The notes: generated by a model not told the origin, from the sequence alone. A DNA stretch of 64,000 nt from Bdellovibrionales bacterium (GCA_016713885.1 JADJOF010000001.1:744001-808000); one strand, 5' to 3'; positions 16,633 through 26,237 are shown, numbered from the stretch's first letter. Program-made: numbers and translations.

Positions 16633-17784
16633 TCATTTGTTACGGACGGCGGGCTTGTCGGTTGTTGCCGGCATTGATTGCGCGACAGGGATTAGACCCT
16701 TTACGCCTTCGCGAAGTATGATGATGCCGCGATGGGGACTCAGTCGTAACTCCCGAAGAACCCAGAGGGGGCCAGCGTCATGCTCGTCGTGTCCGATGAG
16801 TACAAGTGGAATTTTTGCATCAGTTGGAATCTGGCTTAGATCGACTTTCGAGCCTGCAAGATCGGCAAGCAGAAAGTCGGGTCGAAATTTCGACTGAGCG
16901 GGATTGGATGGAATGAAGGGGGCATTGATGCCCACGAGGTTGCCTACTTTTGGATAGCCAGCCGCGAAGTACTTGGGCTCACGAGTGTCGACATAAACCA
17001 TATCGGACCGCTGTTTGGGCGTTAGTCGCGCAAAAAATTGGTAGATATGACGAGTTGAAACAACTTCGGCGCCTGCGGCAAAATCCGGCAACGTATCTTG
17101 CGGTAAGACGGGTGAATCGCTGTCGTAGCTGACGAGCATGATGACGATGGGCTCTTGGAACGTCGAGGTGGCATTTCCGAGGTTGTACAAGAGTGGAAAC
17201 TCGTCGCGGCTTGTTTTGATTGCGGTAAAGAAAGCGTCGGGCAGGAGGTCGATCCGACGTTCTAAGATGCGTTCGAGTTTGAGCCGTCCGGCAGGTGTAT
17301 ACGTCATCTTATTTTCGAAGATGTCATCGTATACGACGGCTATCGAGCTATCTCGTACAAAGCACTTCGGCATTGAAAGAGGAACCGCCAGTATATTTTG
17401 CTTTCCTTGTTTGAGTGCTTCGATGCGGCTTTTGGGCAGCGCTAGGCCGCTCGTGGGCGGCAGACCGGAACAGTCGTTTGTCGTCCGCGGAAAGGCGATT
17501 GGTTGACCAAATTGATTCAACTTGAGTGCGTTATCCCACGCCTCGACAGTGAGGTGCGGTTGAATAGAATTTGCGTGCGCAATGAGGTCGTCACGTCCAG
17601 AAAAATGAACGGAGTAGTCCTCAGCGATATCGATCGTCGGCAGATTGACGGGGTCGGCGGCTGTACTTGTGCGACGAATGGCTCCTGCCGGTGGCGGAAT
17701 CGCTTTGGAGATGAAAAAGTAGTATCCGACTGCAGCCGTCAAGAGCAGTCCAATAAATGTTCCAATCACAAGTTGCTTGTTCAC
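16633..17784 (-). CDS. Membrane-anchored protein with a rhodanese-like C-terminal domain
   Basis: A single N-terminal membrane helix (residues about 5-26) leads to a periplasmic region of ~230 residues without a recognised family, then a C-terminal stretch from about residue 275 that resembles a rhodanese domain: PKVGNLVGINAPFIPSN, then IPLVLIGHDEHDAGPLWVLRELR and GIIILREGVKGL. The position of the catalytic cysteine loop reads GHDEHDAG, so sulphur transfer is unlikely; a binding role is possible. Convergent with the carboxypeptidase gene, ten bases apart. The rhodanese call is by fold pattern only. Confidence 0.6.
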   Translation of the reverse strand: MNKQLVIGTFIGLLLTAAVGYYFFISKAIPPPAGAIRRTSTAADPVNLPTIDIAEDYSVHFSGRDDLIAHANSIQPHLTVEAWDNALKLNQFGQPIAFPRTTNDCSGLPPTSGLALPKSRIEALKQGKQNILAVPLSMPKCFVRDSSIAVVYDDIFENKMTYTPAGRLKLERILERRIDLLPDAFFTAIKTSRDEFPLLYNLGNATSTFQEPIVIMLVSYDSDSPVLPQDTLPDFAAGAEVVSTRHIYQFFARLTPKQRSDMVYVDTREPKYFAAGYPKVGNLVGINAPFIPSNPAQSKFRPDFLLADLAGSKVDLSQIPTDAKIPLVLIGHDEHDAGPLWVLRELRLSPHRGIIILREGVKGLIPVAQSMPATTDKPAVRNK

Positions 17785-17900
17785 AAATCAATCCTCGTAT
17801 AGGGCCTCATATAGAGCCGACATTCCTATGTTTGCGATGGACCTCTGGGCAAGATGATGGCTGAATCATTGAGAATTTAGTATATGTAAATCCGGTGTTG

Positions 17901-18704
17901 ATGAAAAGAAACGGTCGATCCGAGAATGAATGTGAAAACAGCGAGAAATCTCCGGTGAGTCGGCGACTCTCGATCGTTTTGCCATGTCACAATGAAGTCG
18001 AAGCGGTTGGCCCGGTGCTTCATCGACTGGATGGGTTGGTGGATGGGTGGTTGCACAGCGGTCTCGAGCTATGTGAGGTTATTATTGTCGACGATGGATC
18101 GACCGATGGCACGCCGGGCGCCGTAAGTACATGGGTTGCGAGTTCGGCACGATCGGGCCTTTTCGTTCGACTCATTCAGCACGGATGTCGCAAGGGGTAC
18201 GGCGCGGCAATTAAGACCGGCATTGGCGTTGCTGAGGGCGATCTCATTGCGTTCTACGACGTAGATGGGACTTATGATCCCGAGCATATTCCCGGCCTTG
18301 TGAGGGCGATGAGCGAAAGTAACGCCCTCATGGCTTGTGGTGACCGTCTTTCATCATGTGAGCACATGCCTTTAACACGCGAAATTGGAAATCGCCTTTT
18401 TGTCGGCACGATCAATCTTCTTTTTGGTGCGCGAGTCGTCGACAGCTGTACCGGGATGAGGGTGTTTCCTCGGTCAATGTCAGATTTTTTCGCTCATCAT
18501 CGTCTGCCCAACGGCTTGGACTATTCGTTGGCACTCACCCTTTCATTTTTAAAAGGGGGCCATGGGTTGGTCGAAATGCCGATTCCTTACGCGCGACGGA
18601 TTGGGCGATCAAAACTGCGCGTTCTGTCGGATGGTCCACGGTTCTATATGAGAATCATTGGATCTTGGTTGAGGCCCCTACAAAAGTCCTTGAAATCCAA
18701 ATAG
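17901..18704 (+). CDS. Family 2 glycosyltransferase, dolichyl-phosphate-mannose-synthase-like
   Basis: Cytoplasmic-face GT-A enzyme of 267 residues. Motifs: LSIVLPCHNE near the N-terminus, VIIVDDGSTDGT, KGYGAAIKTGI, and the catalytic DVDGTYDPEHI (D-x-D variant). The end RRIGRSKLRVLSDG is characteristic of DPM1/undecaprenyl-phosphate sugar synthases, suggesting transfer of a hexose to a polyprenyl phosphate carrier. That lipid-linked sugar would be a natural donor for the GT-C-like protein encoded convergently next to it; the two genes overlap by 27 bases at their 3' ends. Confidence 0.88.
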   Translation: MKRNGRSENECENSEKSPVSRRLSIVLPCHNEVEAVGPVLHRLDGLVDGWLHSGLELCEVIIVDDGSTDGTPGAVSTWVASSARSGLFVRLIQHGCRKGYGAAIKTGIGVAEGDLIAFYDVDGTYDPEHIPGLVRAMSESNALMACGDRLSSCEHMPLTREIGNRLFVGTINLLFGARVVDSCTGMRVFPRSMSDFFAHHRLPNGLDYSLALTLSFLKGGHGLVEMPIPYARRIGRSKLRVLSDGPRFYMRIIGSWLRPLQKSLKSK

Positions 18705-20345
18705 TGGAGAGAAGTCCGGCGCATCAGAAAGTGTCCACGGAGCCGCCTCGGTGAGCGCGAGAGATTTCTCGCAGTCTGTTGCAGCGATTGACCATGGTAG
18801 GCTCTCACTGAGCACATCGGACTCGGCACCATTGGTAAAATGAAATGGTATTCGAATCCACCTCCGGACAAGAAGGTCTTCAATAGGATTACTTGTTACG
18901 AGAGCGAGCGGGGGGCGGAGACCCACCTGAATGGCCTGCTCGAGCAATAGAGTCGACGGCCATTGACACGTCGCCGAAGGTTCAATTGTCGACCGACGGG
19001 TCCAAATATTCATTCCGGTTTCAGCGTAATTATTTCGGAGCCAATTCTCAAATGTTGGTCCAAGGAGATTGGCTTTGCTCGTTTTCAGAATGAGTGATGG
19101 CTTTGACTCGACGACGGATTGGAAGACCTCGTCATTTGAGCTATCGCCTGGTGACGGGTAGTGAAAGAGTCGATTGCGTTTCGGGAACAGGCCGATGCCG
19201 TCCCAGTAAGACGGTGTCCCAAGTTCTTCAAGAAAGCGGTCAAGCTTAAGGTAGGCCTCGTGTTGAATCGACATTTCGAAATGTCGAAAGGGCGAACGAA
19301 TCCAAAGTGTAGCTGAAATTCCAATCGCGCAGATCACGGCGATGGTTCCCACTGCCTTTTGTTGGCGTAAACTTTTAAAAGAATAGAACTGAATACCAGC
19401 ACTTGCTCCGAGTACCCAAACTGGCAGGCGTGATGAAAGCAGAAAGGGAAGTTTCTGCGGAGCAAGAATGACGTAACAGAGACTCACGATAGCACCCCAA
19501 AAGAGAGGGCGCAGTTGCCATGTCAGGCGCTGGTAGTTCCAGGCAGCCGACGTCAATCCAATGGCGACAACAGCGATGACGATCGGGGCCGTTTTCATCA
19601 TATCATAGACATAGAGCCAATCCTGGGCGGCAAAGAAATCTGAGTTACTATAGGAGTCAGACGCGTAGTGGACGAGTCGATACAGTGTCTCGCGAGAAAA
19701 AAGAAGGAGTGGAACGAGCGCACCAGCAATCGGCGAAATGCTCGCAATGAACGTTTGTCGCAGGATATTCGGACTTGTTGGCCAAGGCTGAAAGAGCGCG
19801 AAGACCAGCATCAGATAGAGATCCAGCGATTTGGGCGTTAGGAGGAGCGTGGCTGAGCAGCCGAGAGAGAATATGAGGCTCTTTTTTTGCTGTGAGATCT
19901 CGGATCTTAAGAGCCACTGCAGGGTTAGTAGCGCCACAGCCACAGAAAAAATATCGCTGCGTACTTTAGTTAAGTTCAGCACGACAATTGGCGAGAGAAG
20001 CGTAAGGAGAAGCAAGAAATTGCGGTAACGATTGTGCAGAAGTCTGCCCATTGAAAAGACAATGACGATCGAAAATAACCACGAGAGTGCACGAGAGAAG
20101 GTGAGCGCCGACCAGTTATCCGGAGCAATTCTATTAACGGAACCAAGAAAAAGAGAAAAGAGAGGCTTGAACCAAGCCGAGTTCCAGAGCGGTCCCATTT
20201 TGAAAATACGCTGACTGGATGTGATACCCCAAATCTCGGAATCTTCAAATGAAAGTGAAAAAGCTGCGACGAGGTGGATGAGACAGAGTCCAACCACAAG
20301 ACAGATGAAGATCGACTGTTTCCTGTTCCCGAGCATTCTTCTCAT
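18678..20345 (-). CDS. Polytopic membrane glycosyltransferase, GT-C-like
   Basis: About ten hydrophobic segments, with the first (SIFICLVVGLCLIHLVAAFSL) followed by a loop carrying SFEDSEIW, the acidic-pair position of GT-C enzymes such as ArnT/PMT. The last ~180 residues are a soluble periplasmic domain. It probably transfers a sugar from a polyprenyl-phosphate donor outside the membrane; the DPM1-like neighbour could make that donor. ATG 20345 is chosen because the first membrane helix follows shortly; a longer frame reaches 20516 but its extra residues are hydrophilic and overlap the divergent gene. Family identification is by topology and the acidic loop only. Confidence 0.65.
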   Translation of the reverse strand: MRRMLGNRKQSIFICLVVGLCLIHLVAAFSLSFEDSEIWGITSSQRIFKMGPLWNSAWFKPLFSLFLGSVNRIAPDNWSALTFSRALSWLFSIVIVFSMGRLLHNRYRNFLLLLTLLSPIVVLNLTKVRSDIFSVAVALLTLQWLLRSEISQQKKSLIFSLGCSATLLLTPKSLDLYLMLVFALFQPWPTSPNILRQTFIASISPIAGALVPLLLFSRETLYRLVHYASDSYSNSDFFAAQDWLYVYDMMKTAPIVIAVVAIGLTSAAWNYQRLTWQLRPLFWGAIVSLCYVILAPQKLPFLLSSRLPVWVLGASAGIQFYSFKSLRQQKAVGTIAVICAIGISATLWIRSPFRHFEMSIQHEAYLKLDRFLEELGTPSYWDGIGLFPKRNRLFHYPSPGDSSNDEVFQSVVESKPSLILKTSKANLLGPTFENWLRNNYAETGMNIWTRRSTIEPSATCQWPSTLLLEQAIQVGLRPPLALVTSNPIEDLLVRRWIRIPFHFTNGAESDVLSESLPWSIAATDCEKSLALTEAAPWTLSDAPDFSPLFGFQGLL

Positions 20346-21251
20346 GATAGAGTGTGGACTGTGCAGACGTCCAAGCTTTCTGTTGTGATCCCCTCTATCG
20401 GTCGTGGTTCCTTGTCGATGTTGATCGATTCGTTGGAGTGCCATGGGGCCAACTGGATTCAAGAGATCATCGTGGTTCTCGATCCGACGTTTTCGCAACA
20501 ACCGGCCCATTTTCACCGAGAATCGCAGAGCTGTCCTCTTTTGTTCGTGACTTCACCTGGGCCTGGAGTCAATCGTGCTCGTAACTATGGCGGCGGCCTC
20601 GCCAAGGGCGGCCTCGTTGCCTTTCTTGACGACGATGTTGAGTTGGAGTCTTCGCGGTTTTTTGAGGAGACGCTGAAGATCTTCCGGCGGCCGACAGTGG
20701 TAGCAGTTGGCGGGGACTATGGAACGGTCGACGGTACCGACATCTGGGGGCGCGGCTACAATGCGCTTTGCTCTGTGTGGCGAGCCTCGGCCGGACAGGG
20801 GCCTGCGGCAATGCTTCTGGGGGGCTGTATGGTTGTCCGTCGCGAGGTTTGGACTGCGGCCGGCGGTTTTGATGAGAATATTATCTATGGTGGGTCTGAG
20901 TCGATGCTGATTTGCAACTTGCGGTCGGCTCATGGTGAAGTCGTTTTTTCTCCCCAACTGCGAGTAACACATCGGACGCATGGACGTGGTCTAGCGCATT
21001 GGCTTTGGGTGGCCTTTCGCCAAGGGTGCGCCAAAAAACAGACATCGAGTCATCTCCCGTCCTTTTGGCAGCGGCTGGCTTCGGTGGCCGAAGCGATGGG
21101 CCAGTTGCCACTCAAGGGAGTGTGGGCCTTTTTCTTCTTTACTCCACTATTTCTCGTGTCGTCGAGGTGCGGTTCGCTATGTGCGGCATTGATGGCCGGT
21201 CGCTCAGTTTGTCGCGGTTCGAAGAAAACGACAGCGCGCTCAAATTACTGA
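20274..21251 (+). CDS. Family 2 glycosyltransferase with C-terminal membrane segment
   Basis: GT-A fold: LSVVIPSIGRGSLSMLIDSL, VNRARNYGG, then the catalytic DDDVELES and the acceptor-side motif GGFDENIIYGGSESML. A hydrophobic segment (GVWAFFFFTPLFLVS) near the end suggests membrane attachment. The ATG at 20274 would put 72 bases in divergent overlap with the polytopic enzyme; GTG codons at 20351 or 20360, just before the conserved domain, are equally possible. The 3' end runs 113 bases into the oppositely oriented glycosyltransferase gene at 21139, which is a paralogue sharing the FDENI-x-GGSE motif. Confidence 0.82.
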   Translation: MDETESNHKTDEDRLFPVPEHSSHDRVWTVQTSKLSVVIPSIGRGSLSMLIDSLECHGANWIQEIIVVLDPTFSQQPAHFHRESQSCPLLFVTSPGPGVNRARNYGGGLAKGGLVAFLDDDVELESSRFFEETLKIFRRPTVVAVGGDYGTVDGTDIWGRGYNALCSVWRASAGQGPAAMLLGGCMVVRREVWTAAGGFDENIIYGGSESMLICNLRSAHGEVVFSPQLRVTHRTHGRGLAHWLWVAFRQGCAKKQTSSHLPSFWQRLASVAEAMGQLPLKGVWAFFFFTPLFLVSSRCGSLCAALMAGRSVCRGSKKTTARSNY

Positions 21252-22104
21252 GCAATATATAGGCTGTCCGGATTGGAGCGAGGCGACTGAGTGAACGTGC
21301 CACCTGCTGTTGGCCGCGTGCAAAGTGCTGAGCGTAGAGTGGCTGTACAGATCGATGGAGCCACTCGTTGATATGTTGCGAGGGAAGCTCGGGCGTAGTT
21401 TCGATGCGGCGCTTTGCGCCGCGTCCTTGCATGAACGCTTTGCGGATGAAGATTCGACGTGTCATCTCTGGCGAATGGCCGACAACAAGCTCTGGCAAAA
21501 AAAGAAGCTGTTTGGCGTTCACAATCAATCTTTGACAGAGGGCCGCTTCAGATCCGCCGAATAGAATATTCTCGTCAAAGTGAAGCTGCAGGTGGTCCTT
21601 TTTTAGAGACATGTTCCCGCCGAGCAATTGAGTGGTTTTATTGCCATCGAGTCGAGATCGATCGATCCACTGCTGCGCGATTTGGTGGTAGATCAGGTCC
21701 CATGTGGAGCGAGGCGCCACGAGGTGATATGGTCCTCCGATGCCGACGGCCTGGGGGTTTTGCGTATGGGCTCTCCAGTGTTTTTGAAGAATGTCGTCAG
21801 TCTGAAGGACGATGTCGTCGTCGAAAAATAGAACGATAGGTCCTCGAGCTTTGTCTAGGGCCTTATTTCGAGCGATGTTGACACCGAGTTTTCCTGTCTC
21901 CAGATAGATAAAGTTCGTGCCGATTGATCGGACCATTTGACGCAGCTCTTGCGAAGGCAGGTTGGCGACCACCAAGACTTCGAAGTTAAAATCAGTAACT
22001 TGTCTTTTGAGTCTTTCGAGAAGACCCCGCAAATGCGGACTTCTGCCGAGCGTTGGGATGGCGACCGTCATGGCGATTGGTGGTTGAGGCTCGAGTGGAA
22101 TCAT
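21139..22104 (-). CDS. Family 2 glycosyltransferase
   Basis: 321 residues. MTVAIPTLGRSPHLRGLLERL, VNIARNKAL, FFDDDIVLQ (D-x-D) and FDENILFGGSEAAL mark a GT-A transferase closely similar in layout to the convergent neighbour. The C-terminus has a short hydrophobic stretch (IRTAYILLSNLSALSF). Its ATG overlaps the stop of the upstream gene (ATGA), so it is the third gene of a translationally coupled minus-strand unit 26166-21139. Sugar and acceptor cannot be read from the sequence. Confidence 0.85.
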   Translation of the reverse strand: MIPLEPQPPIAMTVAIPTLGRSPHLRGLLERLKRQVTDFNFEVLVVANLPSQELRQMVRSIGTNFIYLETGKLGVNIARNKALDKARGPIVLFFDDDIVLQTDDILQKHWRAHTQNPQAVGIGGPYHLVAPRSTWDLIYHQIAQQWIDRSRLDGNKTTQLLGGNMSLKKDHLQLHFDENILFGGSEAALCQRLIVNAKQLLFLPELVVGHSPEMTRRIFIRKAFMQGRGAKRRIETTPELPSQHINEWLHRSVQPLYAQHFARGQQQVARSLSRLAPIRTAYILLSNLSALSFSSNRDKLSDRPSMPHIANRTSTTREIVE

Positions 22105-24059
22105 TGGCGCCCTTCGCTCTTGCGTTCAAATCGGACGACAACGGTCCGATATAACCAAGGCCACTTTTTGCGAATCCATCCTTGTGGTGTTTTGAAGAAC
22201 CAAAGGTTTGCTTTTATGATTCGGCTAGGCTCGGTCAAGGTCCACGGAATGCGCCAAATATTCCCTTTGATAAAGTGGAAAATGTAGTGACCAACAAATA
22301 GTGCCGAGTTCGCAAGGAAGACGGCGAATGATGTTACTCGCCAAAGATTGGCTTTGATTCGATGTCCAGGTTCCCTTAGGGCCCATGGAATTCGCCAGAG
22401 GTTACCACTGATGAGATAGCGGAGTCGGCGCAGTTGAAAACTTAGGCGAGATACAAATGTTCGGATGGTGCTTTTTATGTAGAAAGCGGTAGCGGCACGA
22501 AGACGAGCAAGCTTTGAAATCTGTGTTCGGACGCTCCAAACTGCTGCTTCAAATGAGCCGCGAATAAACTTACGACGATCGTCGGTCTGTTGCAGAGTCA
22601 GAAGAAAGACTGCGGCCTTGATCGCGAACCGAATCGGCATCTGGAGATAGGCGCGCTTTAGAACTGCTCTCGGTATTGTGGACATAACACTGCGCCGTTC
22701 ACTGAGGCAGGAGAAAAAATGCCAGTAGATTGCATGTGCATCGCTCGATATCATCAGCCGATAAAATAAGTTCGCAGAATGGGAAAGGCGTTGCATTTTG
22801 AGGAGACCATCATCGTCATCTTTGACTTCCCGCAAATGCAAGACTGCATCAGGAGGCAGCGCTTTTGCGGTGTATCGAGCGTGGAGCAGTTTCCACGCGA
22901 GTGCGTTGTCTTCGCAGCCATAATGAGAGAAGGCTTCTGGAAAACCATCGACGTGATCAAAAGCGAAACGACGAACGGCAAAGACTTTCGATGTTGTTGA
23001 CTGCCATCGGAGTTGAGTTTGGTCGTTTGCGAGTTGTGCGAAGTCCCAGGGCTCAAGCTCTGCAGACTGTAGAGCGGAGAGAAGATCTATCGTGATTTTT
23101 ACGTCGGCATCACAGAAAAGAAGGAGCCCATCGTTTCGACACCGGGAAATGGCTGCGCCGCAGTTTCTGACGTAGCCCGGACGCCAATCGGAGCGGGTGT
23201 TTTCCGTTCGAGGTACCTCAACAAGTCGAATATGAGGAGATTTCGGAAGATCGATGGGCCAGGAGACACCATCTAGACAAACAACAATCTCGTAAGTGTG
23301 TTGCCAGTGATTGAGTACGTCACAAAGGGATTGAATCGCCTCAGAAGTCCCATTTTCGAAGGTTTGAACAGGTACAATCACCGACAATGTTAAAGTCCGT
23401 TCGGCTTCTTGAGCAACCTGATAGACGGGACGAATAAGCGGACCGATGGGGCCATTCTCAGAGACGATGTGCCATGATTCTGGCACGGCAGAGAGATTGA
23501 TTAGTGGATGTGTGAGTCGCAAGGTTCGCAGGTGATGTTCAAGTTCATCGACAGAAAGAAATGGGCCATCGGGATTGTCGGGTGGTGGAGCCCAGAGAAG
23601 GAGGTCGCCACGCCTGCTTGTGAAAATTCGCCGTACTAAGAGCTCCTCCCAGTCGAGTCCGACTTTTGGAATGAGAATCCACTTTGGATTCCATCGAGCT
23701 CGAATGGCCTCGACTTGCTCTATAGATAAAAGTTGATCGACAGCAACAAAGATATTTTCAAAATGCTTTACCTCGGAATCACTGCCCAGCGGAGCGCAGT
23801 TGAGCGCCTCCGTCCAGTGTAGAACAAGTCCGATCTCAACCATCGGACTTATTTGTCGGAGTCTGCTGGCTGCGATTGAGAGATGAGAATCGCCCTCAGA
23901 AAGGCCGACGAAGATGACGCGTCCTTGGCGGCCTTTGAGGGATTCAATCTCGTCCATCAGAGCTGGAGAGTTGGGATGCCGAAAGTAGCCGAGCGTCCAC
24001 GGCGCAGTAATACAGCGAGGGATAAGTGTAGATTGAGCGATGATCCGTTCAATCTTCAC
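22101..24059 (-). CDS. Family 2 glycosyltransferase with unknown N-terminal domain and C-terminal LWR repeats
   Basis: 652 residues in three parts. Residues 1-220 are an unrecognised alpha/beta region. Residues about 225-430 are a GT-A domain (LSVIVPVQTFENG, CLDGVSW, GYVRNCGAAISR, FCDADVKI, FPEAFSHYGCEDNALAWKL). The C-terminal tail (about 540-640) is basic and amphipathic and holds a 24-residue duplication: the pattern GN-[LI]-WRIPW-x-L-x-EP-x-x-x-IKANLW at about 550-573 and again at 598-621. The start overlaps the upstream gene by 11 bases. The tail probably sits on the membrane surface; this is inference. Confidence 0.82.
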   Translation of the reverse strand: MKIERIIAQSTLIPRCITAPWTLGYFRHPNSPALMDEIESLKGRQGRVIFVGLSEGDSHLSIAASRLRQISPMVEIGLVLHWTEALNCAPLGSDSEVKHFENIFVAVDQLLSIEQVEAIRARWNPKWILIPKVGLDWEELLVRRIFTSRRGDLLLWAPPPDNPDGPFLSVDELEHHLRTLRLTHPLINLSAVPESWHIVSENGPIGPLIRPVYQVAQEAERTLTLSVIVPVQTFENGTSEAIQSLCDVLNHWQHTYEIVVCLDGVSWPIDLPKSPHIRLVEVPRTENTRSDWRPGYVRNCGAAISRCRNDGLLLFCDADVKITIDLLSALQSAELEPWDFAQLANDQTQLRWQSTTSKVFAVRRFAFDHVDGFPEAFSHYGCEDNALAWKLLHARYTAKALPPDAVLHLREVKDDDDGLLKMQRLSHSANLFYRLMISSDAHAIYWHFFSCLSERRSVMSTIPRAVLKRAYLQMPIRFAIKAAVFLLTLQQTDDRRKFIRGSFEAAVWSVRTQISKLARLRAATAFYIKSTIRTFVSRLSFQLRRLRYLISGNLWRIPWALREPGHRIKANLWRVTSFAVFLANSALFVGHYIFHFIKGNIWRIPWTLTEPSRIIKANLWFFKTPQGWIRKKWPWLYRTVVVRFERKSEGRQ

Positions 24060-26166
24060 AGACTGTCTCCGAATTTCTATTGAACGGTATGCGTTTTCTG
24101 AGTTGGTACTCTACAAAGTAATAAACCTTTCGTGTTGGATACGACATGGCCCACGCCAATGATCGAATTCGACCAGTCAGCAGGCCGAACAGTACTGGAA
24201 TTCGCCAAAGCGTAAGTCGGGCGCTAGTACGCTCGATAAACACTCCGACGCGCCAGAGTGCAAGCGCTGCGATAAACCGGTCTGCCAGCACAGGTATTCG
24301 CCATAGCTGCAACTTTGCTTGGGCTCGTCCGGTAGCAACTCTAAACTTCCAAAGTGGAGGAGAGCCCAGCAGTTTATTTAGTAGAAGAGTCACTTTCCAC
24401 AGTTGGAGTCGCGAGACCACGGAGTCGAGACTGAGCCAGTACTTTATCTTTTGCAGAAGACGCCACATAAACCAGCGTCGATTGTGTAGGGCGAGGCCGA
24501 CCTCTGTTAAAAATTTGGGAACGATATGAATTCCCATTTTTTTCATGAGTGCACTGACGGCACTACCAAGAGGGTTCTGTTCTTTCATCAGTCCGCGAAA
24601 GTGAGTAAAGACGTCCTTTTCCAGTAGTCCTAGATAAAAGATCTGAGCGGTTTTAGCGAGTAGGCTCTGTCTTAAGTAGTCGGAATTACGAAACTCTGAG
24701 CGTTCGGTTTTGTGAAAAAGATGATAGGTCGTGGCGGGACTCAGGTGGAAGCGCGCACCAGCGTAAGCCAGTCGATATCCAAGCTCGACATCTTCGAATC
24801 CATAGTAGACGAATCCGCGTTTGATCCATCCGACCTTTTTAAAAAGGGCCGCTGGAACAGAAAGTCCATAGGTACAAGTGTACTTCCAGAAGAACGGAAC
24901 GGTTGACCATTCTGAGAGCTTGTGAAATCGATCCCAGTAGCCATCTTCAGTCGAAAAAATATCAGATTGAACGTTGATGTCATTGTAACGAATCGAAGCG
25001 TTACTTTTCTCTTCGATCAGATTCAGGCGTTTGCATTGAATGACATCAAAGTTCTGATGTTGGAGCAGCAGATCCGATAAGTAGTTTTCGGGAGTTAGAA
25101 TATCAGAATCGAGAAAACAAAGAATCCGGCCGCGCGAGTTTTTGACACCAAGGTTGCGCGAAATGCCGGCGCGATAGTTGGCGTCGCCCATTTTGCGGGG
25201 CTTGAGCCGCGGTGAATAGACGTACTTGAAGTTAAACCGATTCTCTTCGTGACTGAGATCTTGGCGAAGGGCAATTTCGGTCCCATCGTTTGAACCGTCG
25301 TCGACAACGATCACTTCAAACTGACTTCGATCGAGCGACTGACGTCGTAGGTGGCGGACAGTATTGAGGACATAGTCGCGATTATTGTAGGTCGGGATAA
25401 TGACTGAAACTTCGATGGGCGTGTCGACCTCGGCGAGGTGTCGCGTGGTGTGGACAAAATGTGCCCATCGTGGACCGTAGAGGGGCTCGCTTTCGAGCGT
25501 TGGATCAACTCGCGGATCAAAGTTTTCGCATCCATACTGTGGACGAACATGAACTCCCGGCACGCGAGAGTGGATACGTTCGATGAGTTGGAAAACTTCG
25601 TGGCAGGAGAGATGGTTGTCGCCAAAAGCAAGATGGTAGGGAAAGTGAAAAAATAGTCGTTCGCGAACAAAGGGTTGGAGGCGATGCAGGGTTTCAATCA
25701 CCGGATCTTTTTTGCGAACGGAATAGGTGAAGTATACTTGCTCGGGCCAGCGCGCGAGTCGGGCTAGCCAAGAGTCCTTTGGCAGCACTCCGTCGCCGAA
25801 GACAAAGTTCAGCGCATCGCCGGCGTCAAGTCGGCGCATGAGCTCTTCGAGAAAGAGTATGGGCATTTTCGAAAAAAACGAATGCGCTGTTACTTGAAAT
25901 ACGACGCGCAACTCGCGAGCCCGGCAGCGTCGCAAGACGTCTTCGCGCACCGGAGTCGCAAAGACATCGGAAAAAAATGAGCCAGGAAAGATAACGCCGT
26001 CGTACTCGCCCGAAACAGCACGATCGAGTTCGGTCGTGATGCTATCGAGGTCGTTAAACGGCGCTGACGGGGGACGGAGAAAGTGGCCAAGCTGTGCGGC
26101 GAGAGGGCCTTCGTTGCCTGTTGGTTGGCAGAGGAATAAGATAGAAACGCGGTGGGGGTGGGCCAT
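24049..26166 (-). CDS. Family 2 glycosyltransferase with unknown N-terminal domain and C-terminal LWR repeats
   Basis: 705 residues, first gene of the minus-strand unit. Residues 1-250 are an unrecognised domain (starts VSILFLCQPTGNEGPLAAQL). Residues about 255-480 form a well conserved GT-A domain: VSVIIPTYNNRDYVLNTV, VIVVDDGSNDGTE, RNLGVKNSRGRILCFLDSDIL and GFEDVELGYRL. The tail at about 590-665 contains five degenerate 15-17-residue units centred on LWK or LWR (LQLWKV, PLWKFR, LQLWRIPVL, LALWRVGVF, LTLWRIPVL). The same LWRIP element recurs in the next gene. Likely adds sugars to a surface polysaccharide. Confidence 0.85.
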   Translation of the reverse strand: MAHPHRVSILFLCQPTGNEGPLAAQLGHFLRPPSAPFNDLDSITTELDRAVSGEYDGVIFPGSFFSDVFATPVREDVLRRCRARELRVVFQVTAHSFFSKMPILFLEELMRRLDAGDALNFVFGDGVLPKDSWLARLARWPEQVYFTYSVRKKDPVIETLHRLQPFVRERLFFHFPYHLAFGDNHLSCHEVFQLIERIHSRVPGVHVRPQYGCENFDPRVDPTLESEPLYGPRWAHFVHTTRHLAEVDTPIEVSVIIPTYNNRDYVLNTVRHLRRQSLDRSQFEVIVVDDGSNDGTEIALRQDLSHEENRFNFKYVYSPRLKPRKMGDANYRAGISRNLGVKNSRGRILCFLDSDILTPENYLSDLLLQHQNFDVIQCKRLNLIEEKSNASIRYNDINVQSDIFSTEDGYWDRFHKLSEWSTVPFFWKYTCTYGLSVPAALFKKVGWIKRGFVYYGFEDVELGYRLAYAGARFHLSPATTYHLFHKTERSEFRNSDYLRQSLLAKTAQIFYLGLLEKDVFTHFRGLMKEQNPLGSAVSALMKKMGIHIVPKFLTEVGLALHNRRWFMWRLLQKIKYWLSLDSVVSRLQLWKVTLLLNKLLGSPPLWKFRVATGRAQAKLQLWRIPVLADRFIAALALWRVGVFIERTSARLTLWRIPVLFGLLTGRIRSLAWAMSYPTRKVYYFVEYQLRKRIPFNRNSETVCED

Positions 26167-26237
26167 CGCGTTGGATCACAGTTCCGTACTTTCCCCAGAG
26201 CTTCCAGTCTGACATTGACGTCAAGTTATTCGGAGCG

